A DNA stretch of 64,000 nucleotides from Clostridiales bacterium (GTDB lineage Bacteria; Bacillota; Clostridia; UBA1381): the NCBI GenBank assembly GCA_029219585.1, contig JAQXTR010000011.1, forward strand, positions 1 through 64,000. The letters are read 5' to 3'. The notes under the pieces are model-generated. The model was not told where the DNA came from and did no database searches. It saw nothing but the letters and a program-made list of their open reading frames with translations. This document shows positions 8,133 through 14,506 of the stretch, in pieces. The position numbers and the translations under genes are program-made. Position 1 is the stretch's first letter, and every line of letters begins with the position of its first letter.

Positions 8133-9377
8133 ATGAATTACAGTGAAGCAATAGAATACATCCATTCGATACCAAAGTTTGTCCGTCCTCTCGGGAACAT
8201 AAATCTGGGAAGACTGCTTAATGCTATGGGCAACCCTCAGGACAGACTTAAATTTGTACATGTTGCCGGGACAAACGGAAAAGGCTCGGTATGCGCGATG
8301 ACGGCGGAGATTTTAAAGCGGGCAGGCTTCAGAACGGGTCTTTTTACCTCACCGTTTATTGAAGTATTTAATGAGCGGATACAGATAAATAACAAGATGA
8401 TAGATGACGATATACTTGCGGAGTATGTGACCGCTGTATCTGATATAATGGAGAAAACAGCGTCGCAGGTATCGGAATTTGCGTTTATTTTCGCTGCTGC
8501 GATGCAATACTTTGCGGATATGGAATGTGACATTGTTGTGCTTGAAACCGGAATGGGCGGCAGACTTGATGCGACAAATATAATTCCCTCGCCGGAGGCG
8601 GCGGTGCTTACCGAAATAGGAATGGATCATATACAGTATCTGGGCGATAGTGCAGAAAAGATTGCTGAAGAAAAATGCGGAATAATAAAGGCGGGCTGTG
8701 AGGCTGTGTCGGCGCCGAATGAGCATGTGCGCAAAATTATTGAAAAAGCCGCGGCAGCTGCGAGGGCTGAACTTACAGTCTGTGATAAAGCGGATATGAA
8801 TCCGGGCAGCTTCATATATAAGACATGGTGCTATCATCTGGCATTGAAGGGTTCATATCAGAGTGAGAATGCGTCTGTTGCCCTTGAAACAATACACGCT
8901 CTGCGGCGGCGCGGGTGGAAAATCTCAGATACCGCAGTATGTGAGGGTTTTAAAAATGTGAGGTGGAAGGCGCGCTATGAGTTTGTTGCCGATAATATTG
9001 TGATAGACGGAGGACACAATATAGACGGAATTAACGCGCTTAAAAAGGCTCTGTCCGAGGACGGAAGAAAGGTTACTCTTGTTATCGCAATGATGAAGGA
9101 CAAGAGCTATGAGGACTGTATAAAAACAATTGCCGGGGCGGTAAAGTGCATTGTCGCGACAGAGGTGCCGATGCCGCGTTCCCTCAGAGCTGATGAAATA
9201 AAGTCGGCTGCCGAGGCTGCGGGGGCGGAATGTATTACCGAGCCGGATCTTGAGAAAGCGATTGATATAGCTGTAGAGGATGCCGGAAAAAGGGGTCTTG
9301 TGTGCATCTGCGGCTCTTTGTATCTTGCCGGAGAGGCGGAAAAGATACTTAAGGAAAGAGGAATATTTAAATTTTAA
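8133..9377 (+). CDS. folC: Bifunctional folylpolyglutamate synthase/dihydrofolate synthase
   Basis: A 414-residue Mur-ligase-like enzyme that adds glutamate to dihydropteroate and folates in the cytoplasm. The ATP loop is HVAGTNGKGSVCAM (about residues 47-60). The FTSPF segment, the ETGMGGRLDATN motif (about 137-148) and the EIGMDHIQYLG motif (about 160-170) are all FolC landmarks. The C-terminal domain carries VIDGGHNIDGI. Length is normal (about 420). The start at 8133 follows a CAGGAGGAG site. It stands alone between the valS terminator and the pdaA-like gene. Confidence 0.96.
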   Translation: MNYSEAIEYIHSIPKFVRPLGNINLGRLLNAMGNPQDRLKFVHVAGTNGKGSVCAMTAEILKRAGFRTGLFTSPFIEVFNERIQINNKMIDDDILAEYVTAVSDIMEKTASQVSEFAFIFAAAMQYFADMECDIVVLETGMGGRLDATNIIPSPEAAVLTEIGMDHIQYLGDSAEKIAEEKCGIIKAGCEAVSAPNEHVRKIIEKAAAAARAELTVCDKADMNPGSFIYKTWCYHLALKGSYQSENASVALETIHALRRRGWKISDTAVCEGFKNVRWKARYEFVADNIVIDGGHNIDGINALKKALSEDGRKVTLVIAMMKDKSYEDCIKTIAGAVKCIVATEVPMPRSLRADEIKSAAEAAGAECITEPDLEKAIDIAVEDAGKRGLVCICGSLYLAGEAEKILKERGIFKF

Positions 9378-9379
9378 TT

Positions 9380-9403
9380 TTTAAATATTCATGAATATTT
9401 AAA
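9380..9403. repeat. 24-bp perfect AT-rich palindrome after folC
   Basis: TTTAAATATTC followed by ATGAATATTTAAA reads the same on both strands. A partial copy (AATATTTAAAT) overlaps the folC C-terminus just upstream. There is no U-tract, so it is not a typical terminator. It may be a factor-binding site or only an AT-rich hairpin. Confidence 0.6.
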
Positions 9404-9461
9404 TCGGTTACCGAAGAAGCGCTGTCCTGCTGTTTTTCTGATATTCACTGTTTTTCTCTTA

Positions 9462-9490
9462 TGAATTATTTTGCATTCTTCCACATAATG
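9462..9490 (+). promoter_or_regulatory. Possible forespore-type (sigma-G/F) promoter of the deacetylase
   Basis: TGAATT (9462-9467), 16-base gap, CATAATG (9484-9490). These resemble sigma-G elements (GAATA/CATAMTA-like). In Bacillus subtilis pdaA is sigma-G dependent. No good sigma-A promoter is visible in this gap. Tentative. Confidence 0.3.
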
Positions 9491-9526
9491 ATAGTAACAT
9501 AAGTAAATCACGGGAGGAGTGTATAA

Positions 9527-10396
9527 ATGAAAAGGCTTTTCATTATTATGGGCATTATAGCGGCGGCTGCTTTAAGCGGCTGCGCTGCCGTAAGGACGGA
9601 CAGTCCTGCAGGCTCTGCGGCGTCAGGGGTGACGGGGAACTATTCGGCGCTTGACGGTACTGGAAGCGGCTGGGGCTTTGTACGTAAAAAAGGAGAAGCA
9701 CCTGATATTCCGTCCGCCCAGTCGGGAATGCTTGAAAAGTATAACGGGCGGTACATAGATCACAGTAAAGCAAAAAATCTTTATCTGACCTTTGATGAGG
9801 GATATGAAAACGGTTTTACCGCCAGGATACTTGATATACTTGCAAAAACCAATACGCCTGCTGCATTTTTTGTAACAGGTCCGTACCTTGAAGGACAGGG
9901 CGAGCTGATAAAGCGGATGATAGACGAGGGACATATTGTAGGAAACCATACCGTTCATCATCTTAATCTGCCGAAGCAGACGGTGGAGACGGTACAGAAG
10001 GATATTTCAGCGCTTAACGAGAAATGCGAAGAGCTTTACGGTTACAAAATGGAGTATATGCGGCCGCCGGAGGGCGAATTCAGCGAACGGAGTCTTGCCG
10101 TAATTAATGATATGGGAATGAAGACCATAATGTGGAGCTTTGCATATAAGGATTGGGATGTCAACGTTCAGCAGGGAGCAAATTATGCGTATGAGAGTGT
10201 TATGCCTTATCTGCATGACGGGGCAATAATACTGCTCCATGCTGTATCCTCGGATAATACGGACGCGTTGGAAAGAATAATTAATGATGCAAAGGCGCAG
10301 GGGTATACATTTAAAGCTCTGGATGAGCTGTATGACTCCGTGCCGGACAGCGCGCCGGATGATACGGCTGCCGAAACAGCCTGTACAGATGGTTGA
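9527..10396 (+). CDS. pdaA: Lipoprotein polysaccharide deacetylase, PdaA-like (muramic delta-lactam/spore cortex type)
   Basis: A 289-residue protein with a lipoprotein signal (membrane segment then LSGC, lipobox Cys at about residue 19) and a NodB deacetylase domain from about residue 85. Metal-site motifs are TFDEGYENG, GNHTVHHLNL (two His of the HxxxH) and RPPEGEF, with a C-terminal LLHA in place of the usual LLH-D/T. The FD-x-GYENG form is characteristic of PdaA, which removes acetyl from MurNAc to make the muramic delta-lactam of the spore cortex. A sporulation role fits the presence of spoIIP in this window. Its 3' end overlaps thiD tail to tail by 86 bases. Subfamily is fairly sure; expression stage is inferred. 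Confidence 0.85.
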   Translation: MKRLFIIMGIIAAAALSGCAAVRTDSPAGSAASGVTGNYSALDGTGSGWGFVRKKGEAPDIPSAQSGMLEKYNGRYIDHSKAKNLYLTFDEGYENGFTARILDILAKTNTPAAFFVTGPYLEGQGELIKRMIDEGHIVGNHTVHHLNLPKQTVETVQKDISALNEKCEELYGYKMEYMRPPEGEFSERSLAVINDMGMKTIMWSFAYKDWDVNVQQGANYAYESVMPYLHDGAIILLHAVSSDNTDALERIINDAKAQGYTFKALDELYDSVPDSAPDDTAAETACTDG

Positions 10397-11144
10397 GCGG
10401 TCCGGTGCCGTGACCCAGATCCATGCCGTCCTCAATTGCGCCGACAACGTATTCCGATGCCGCCTTTGCCGCCTCGCGCGCGGTTTTTCCAAGAGCGAGA
10501 GAGCAGGCGAGGGCGGAGGACAGCGTGCATCCTGTGCCGTGTGTGTTCGGGTTATTTATAAGCTGATGCGCAAATGCCGATACGCTTGAGTCATAAAGAA
10601 TATCGCAGCCGTTTAGGTGACCGCCCTTGAGCATAACGGCACAGCCGTGTTTTTCGTACAGAAGGGAGGCGGCCTTTTCCATGTCGGCTTCAGAGCATAT
10701 TTTACAGCCCGTAAGGTATTCCGCCTCCGGTACGTTAGGCGTTATTATATCTGACAGCTTAAAAAGCCGTTCCCTCATAAGCTTTGCGGCATCGGGCGGA
10801 AGAAGCTGTCTGCCGCTTGATGAAATTAGAATTGTATCAAGCACAACATTGCATGGTCTGTATTTTTCAAGCGCCTCGGCAATGACCGAAACAATTTCTT
10901 TATTTACGCACATACCGATTTTTACGCAGTCCGGAAAAATATCACTGAAAACCGCATCAAGCTGCGCTTTGACGACCTCAGCCGGCAATTCGTATACGCC
11001 GCTTACTCCGAGTGTGTTCTGGATAGTAACGGCAGTCGGGATACTCATCGAATAAAGTCCGAAGGCTGCGGCTGTTTTCATATCTGCCTGAATGCCTGCT
11101 CCGCCGCTGGGGTCTGAACCGGCAATTGTTAAGAATGTTTTCAC
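10311..11144 (-). CDS. thiD: Hydroxymethylpyrimidine/phosphomethylpyrimidine kinase
   Basis: A 277-residue ribokinase-fold enzyme that phosphorylates HMP and HMP-phosphate in thiamine synthesis. Signatures are TIAGSDPSGGAGIQADMK at the N-terminus, KIGMC, the NVPEAEYL segment, the LKGGH segment and the NTHGTGCTLSSALA anion hole with catalytic Asp replaced in context by Cys-Thr as usual. The family normally ends soon after GPLNHLY. Here about 20 further residues (RLFRQPYHPARCPARSH...) run into the 3' end of the convergent pdaA gene. The start overlaps the thiE stop by four bases (ATGA), so translation is coupled. Only thiE and thiD of the pathway are present, which suggests salvage or that the other genes lie elsewhere. 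Confidence 0.94.
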   Translation of the reverse strand: MKTFLTIAGSDPSGGAGIQADMKTAAAFGLYSMSIPTAVTIQNTLGVSGVYELPAEVVKAQLDAVFSDIFPDCVKIGMCVNKEIVSVIAEALEKYRPCNVVLDTILISSSGRQLLPPDAAKLMRERLFKLSDIITPNVPEAEYLTGCKICSEADMEKAASLLYEKHGCAVMLKGGHLNGCDILYDSSVSAFAHQLINNPNTHGTGCTLSSALACSLALGKTAREAAKAASEYVVGAIEDGMDLGHGTGPLNHLYRLFRQPYHPARCPARSHTAHPEL

Positions 11145-11752
11145 AGCCTGCTCACCGCCTCACGGAGTTTTTTTGCATTTGCTTCTATATCTCCCTTAAA
11201 TATGCCTGAAACAACTGCAATTCCGTAGATACCCGAGCCTGCAAGCTCCGCGGCATTATCAATATTAATTCCCCCGATTGCGTAAACCGGAAGCTTTGAG
11301 GCAGCTGTTATTTCCTTTAATGTATCAACAGACATTTTTTTTGCGTCGTCTTTGGTAACGGTTCCGAAAACCGCTCCCGATCCTATGTAATCAGCGCCGT
11401 CGCAATATGCTCTTTGCGCTTGTTCAAGGTTTTTCGCCGTTACACCTATTATAGCGCGGCTGCCCAATATTCTTCGCGCATCGGCAGGCGAGGCATCGCT
11501 CTGACCGAGATGTACGCCGTCCGCGCCTGATCTGAGGCACACATCTATATTATCATTTATAATAAGAGGCACATTGTATTTTTTGCATACCGAGAGAGCC
11601 TCTGCCGCATATTCGGCATATTTCTCATCGGGTATGTTCTTTTCACGCAGCTGTATAATTCCCGCTCCGCCTCTGATTGCCGCTTCTATATCTTCTCCCA
11701 GGGATTTCTGTATAAGTCCTCTGTCCGTTATTGCATATAATCTGTTCAGCAT
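11141..11752 (-). CDS. thiE: Thiamine-phosphate synthase
   Basis: A 203-residue TIM barrel joining HMP-pyrophosphate and the thiazole phosphate to give thiamine phosphate. Visible motifs are YAITDRGL at the N-terminus, IQLREKN (about 33-39), the INDNIDVCL segment, GADGVHLGQSD (about 73-83), IIGVTAKN, DYIGSGAVFGTVTK (phosphate loop) and AIGGI. AAGGAGCAA precedes the ATG. It is the upstream partner of thiD (four-base overlap). I found no TPP riboswitch in the 49 bases between it and the upstream small gene. Length is normal. Confidence 0.95.
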   Translation of the reverse strand: MLNRLYAITDRGLIQKSLGEDIEAAIRGGAGIIQLREKNIPDEKYAEYAAEALSVCKKYNVPLIINDNIDVCLRSGADGVHLGQSDASPADARRILGSRAIIGVTAKNLEQAQRAYCDGADYIGSGAVFGTVTKDDAKKMSVDTLKEITAASKLPVYAIGGINIDNAAELAGSGIYGIAVVSGIFKGDIEANAKKLREAVSRL

Positions 11753-11801
11753 TGTATATTGCTCCTTAACCTGTTTTGATTGATTAAATTATAAAATAAA
11801 T

Positions 11802-11945
11802 TTATTCATAAGTCAAGTCCGTTTCAGATTTAATTGCGGTCTTATTCTCCTTATGCAGCTTAAACTCCTCATACACGCATTTTATCAGATCGACAAATCC
11901 GCACAGTATTACAAGTATAACATACGAGTACACGAAAATTGCCAT
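11802..11945 (-). CDS. Small single-pass membrane protein upstream of thiE
   Basis: A 47-residue protein from the ATG at 11945, chosen because GAGGGGTG (11951-11958) lies five bases upstream; the longer frame to 12032 has no such site. One hydrophobic helix spans about residues 2-21, followed by a charged tail (KLHKENKTAIKSETDL). It lies 49 bases ahead of thiE on the same strand and could share its transcript. I recognise no family. The clear ribosome binding site is the main support. Confidence 0.5.
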   Translation of the reverse strand: MAIFVYSYVILVILCGFVDLIKCVYEEFKLHKENKTAIKSETDLTYE

Positions 11946-12025
11946 AATAACACCCCTCTGCGTATTAACCTGTTGTATAATATGCTCACAAACAATAAAA
12001 GGTGAGTTATACGGCGTGAAATAAC

Positions 12026-12054
12026 TTGACAAATGCGCTTAAAAGGTTTAAAAT
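12026..12054 (+). promoter_or_regulatory. Promoter of aconitase gene
   Basis: TTGACA (12026-12031), 17-base spacer, TAAAAT (12049-12054). Confidence 0.75.
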
Positions 12055-12106
12055 ATAGATAATAAGCTTATGCCAAGGCATGGTTATATAAAAGGAGGAA
12101 ACATCA

Positions 12107-14038
12107 ATGGGATTAACTTTAACTGAAAAAATCCTGTCAGCGCATCTTGTTGAGGGTGAAATGGTAAAGGGTACCGAAATCGGTATAAGAATAGACCAGA
12201 CGCTTACTCAGGATGCCACGGGAACAATGGCTTATCTTGAATTTGAGGCAATGGGAGTTCCGCGCGTAAAGACAGAGCGCTCGGTTGCCTATATTGATCA
12301 TAATACGCTTCAGAACGGATTTATGAATATGGATGACCACCGTTTCATCGGCTCTGTTGCAAAGAAACACGGTATCTGGTTCTCGCGTCCGGGTAACGGT
12401 ATCTGCCATCAGGTGCATCTTGAGAGATTTGGTGTTCCCGGCAAGACTCTTATAGGTTCGGATTCGCACACGCCTACAGGCGGCGGAATCGGTATGATAG
12501 CTATCGGTGCAGGCGGTATGGATGTCGCAGTGGCAATGGGCGGCGGAACATATTATATCACATGCCCGAAGGTTGTTAAGGTGGAGCTTACCGGAAGCCT
12601 GCAGCCGTGGGTGGCAGCGAAGGACGTTATTCTTGAGGTGTTAAGACGCCTTTCGGTTAAGGGCGGCGTCGGCAAGGTTATTGAATACTGCGGTGAGGGA
12701 GTAAAGACATTGTCAGTTCCCGAACGTGCTACAATCACAAACATGGGCGCAGAGCTGGGCGCTACAACATCAATCTTCCCGTCAGATGAAATTACACTTG
12801 AATTTCTTAAAGCACAGGGCAGAGAGGATGCATACACTCCGTTGGCGGCCGATCCTGATGCTGTATATGATGAAATTGTTGAAATTAATTTAAGTGATCT
12901 TGTTCCGATGGCAGCCTGCCCGCATTCACCGGATGCGGTTAAGACAGTTGAGGAAATAGGTCCTATGAAGATAGATCAGGTATGTATCGGTTCATGTACA
13001 AACTCATCCTTTATGGATATGATGAAGGTCGCGTATATATTAAAGGGCAAGACTGTTGCTCCGAGCGTTCAGCTTTCAATCGCTCCGGGCTCAAAGCAGG
13101 TATTGACAATGCTTGCACAAAACGGCGCACTGGCCGATATTCTCGCTTCGGGTGCAAGAGTGCTTGAGAGCGCGTGCGGTCCGTGTATCGGCATGGGACA
13201 GTCACCTAATTCCGGCGGTATATCCCTCAGAACCTTTAACAGAAACTTTGAGGGACGTTCAGGCACAAAGGACGGTCAGATTTATCTTGTATCACCTGAG
13301 CTTGCTGCCGCTTCGGCGCTGACAGGTGTGCTTACCGACCCGAGAACACTGGGTGAAATGCCGGAATTTAAGCTTCCCGAGCACTTCCTTGTAAATGATA
13401 ATATGGTTGTTGAGCCGGCACCCGAGGAGGAAATGGACAGCATTGAGGTTCTGCGCGGACCGAACATCAAGCCGTTCCCGACATCGGAGCCTATGCCTAA
13501 GGATATTGATGCAAAGGTCAGCCTAAAGGTTGAGGATAATATTACAACCGACCACATCATGCCTGCTGGAGCAAAGATTCTTCCGCTCCGTTCAAACATT
13601 CCGGAGATTTCAAAGTATTGCTTTGCTGTATGCGATGAAAGCTTCCACGACAGAGCGCTTGAAATGGGAAAGAGCATCATAGTGGGCGGCTCAAACTACG
13701 GACAGGGCTCATCGAGAGAGCATGCCGCGCTTGCTCCGCTGTATCTGGGTGTTAAGGCTGTTATAACTAAGTCATTTGCAAGAATACACATGGCTAACCT
13801 TATCAATGCCGGAATAGTACCGATGACGTTTGCAGACGAGGCTGATTATGACAGAATTGATCAGGAGGATGAGCTCAGAATTGAGAACATTGCCGATCAG
13901 ATTGCCGCAGGTGACGTAATTAAGGTTACAAATGTAACAAAGGGCTTTGATTTCGACTGTGCCGTAAGCTTCTCTGACAGACAGAAGGAAATGCTTTATG
14001 CGGGCGGACTGCTCAACTATACAAAGAATAAAAACTAA
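12107..14038 (+). CDS. acnA: Aconitate hydratase
   Basis: A 643-residue [4Fe-4S] hydro-lyase that interconverts citrate and isocitrate. Motifs include GSDSHTPTGGGIGMIAIGAGG (about residues 118-138), the first cluster Cys in IGSCTNS, and the two further cluster cysteines in SACGPCIGMGQSP. The C-terminal swivel domain has DNITTDHIMPAG and GGSNYGQGSSREHAA. This short single-chain class of about 640 residues is typical of Clostridia (TIGR01342-type), rather than the 900-residue AcnA form. AAAGGAGG precedes the ATG at 12107. It stands alone with its own promoter and terminator. No citrate synthase or isocitrate dehydrogenase lies nearby. Confidence 0.94.
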   Translation: MGLTLTEKILSAHLVEGEMVKGTEIGIRIDQTLTQDATGTMAYLEFEAMGVPRVKTERSVAYIDHNTLQNGFMNMDDHRFIGSVAKKHGIWFSRPGNGICHQVHLERFGVPGKTLIGSDSHTPTGGGIGMIAIGAGGMDVAVAMGGGTYYITCPKVVKVELTGSLQPWVAAKDVILEVLRRLSVKGGVGKVIEYCGEGVKTLSVPERATITNMGAELGATTSIFPSDEITLEFLKAQGREDAYTPLAADPDAVYDEIVEINLSDLVPMAACPHSPDAVKTVEEIGPMKIDQVCIGSCTNSSFMDMMKVAYILKGKTVAPSVQLSIAPGSKQVLTMLAQNGALADILASGARVLESACGPCIGMGQSPNSGGISLRTFNRNFEGRSGTKDGQIYLVSPELAAASALTGVLTDPRTLGEMPEFKLPEHFLVNDNMVVEPAPEEEMDSIEVLRGPNIKPFPTSEPMPKDIDAKVSLKVEDNITTDHIMPAGAKILPLRSNIPEISKYCFAVCDESFHDRALEMGKSIIVGGSNYGQGSSREHAALAPLYLGVKAVITKSFARIHMANLINAGIVPMTFADEADYDRIDQEDELRIENIADQIAAGDVIKVTNVTKGFDFDCAVSFSDRQKEMLYAGGLLNYTKNKN

Positions 14039-14050
14039 AAACGATGATAA

Positions 14051-14084
14051 TATCCCGCTGCAAAAGCAGCGGGATAATTTTTTT
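14051..14084 (+). terminator. Intrinsic terminator after aconitase
   Basis: An 11-bp stem (TATCCCGCTGC with GCAGCGGGATA) around an AAAA loop, followed by seven T. Confidence 0.92.
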
Positions 14085-14093
14085 AAAAATCTA

Positions 14094-14146
14094 TTGACAT
14101 ATGCCCCTTGGGGGTGTATAATATAAATATACCCCCAAGGGGTATA
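14094..14146 (+). promoter_or_regulatory. Copper-responsive promoter with two CsoR-type operators
   Basis: TTGACA (14094-14099) and TATAAT (14117-14122) are 17 bases apart. The spacer contains TGCCCCTTGGGGGTG. A second copy, TACCCCCAAGGGGTA (about 14130-14144), lies just past the -10 in reverse orientation with the identical CCCCTTGGGGG core. G/C-rich palindromes like this are known CsoR operators. Occupancy should block RNA polymerase until Cu(I) releases the repressor encoded next door. Confidence 0.85.
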
Positions 14147-14167
14147 TTATGAACGGGAGGCGATAAC

Positions 14168-14470
14168 ATGGAGGACAAATGCTGCTGCGTCGAAAAGAAA
14201 AAAGAGAGAACTCCGGATGAATATAAATCGCTTATGAACCGTCTGAACCGTATTGAGGGGCAGATAAAGGGGATTAAGGGTATGGTAGAACACAGTGCAT
14301 ATTGTACGGATATAGTAACGCAGGTTTCTGCGGTAACTGCCGCACTCAATTCATTTAACAAGGAGCTTCTTTCAAATCATATACGAACCTGCGTAGCGCA
14401 GGATATACGCGATGGCAAGGATGAAGTAATTGATGATTTGGTGAATACTCTGTACAAGCTTATGAAATAG
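14168..14470 (+). CDS. csoR: CsoR/RcnR-family copper-sensing repressor
   Basis: A 100-residue all-helical regulator. The Cu(I)-binding triad of CsoR is in place: Cys46 (in SAYCTDI), His71 and Cys75 (in NHIRTCV). The family signature LNRIEGQIKGIKGMVE begins at about residue 26. The N-terminus has an extra CCC run (residues 5-7) that could add metal affinity. It sits directly downstream of two matching operators and upstream of copA, so autoregulation of a copper-export operon is a strong inference. GGGAGG lies upstream of the ATG. Confidence 0.93.
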   Translation: MEDKCCCVEKKKERTPDEYKSLMNRLNRIEGQIKGIKGMVEHSAYCTDIVTQVSAVTAALNSFNKELLSNHIRTCVAQDIRDGKDEVIDDLVNTLYKLMK

Positions 14471-14506
14471 TAAGGAAAGAGTAAAAGATCGAAAGGATAA
14501 GCATAT

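Noticed and set aside
11753-11801. TPP riboswitch before thiE
   Set aside because: No CTGAGA/THI-box sequence; the gap is too short.
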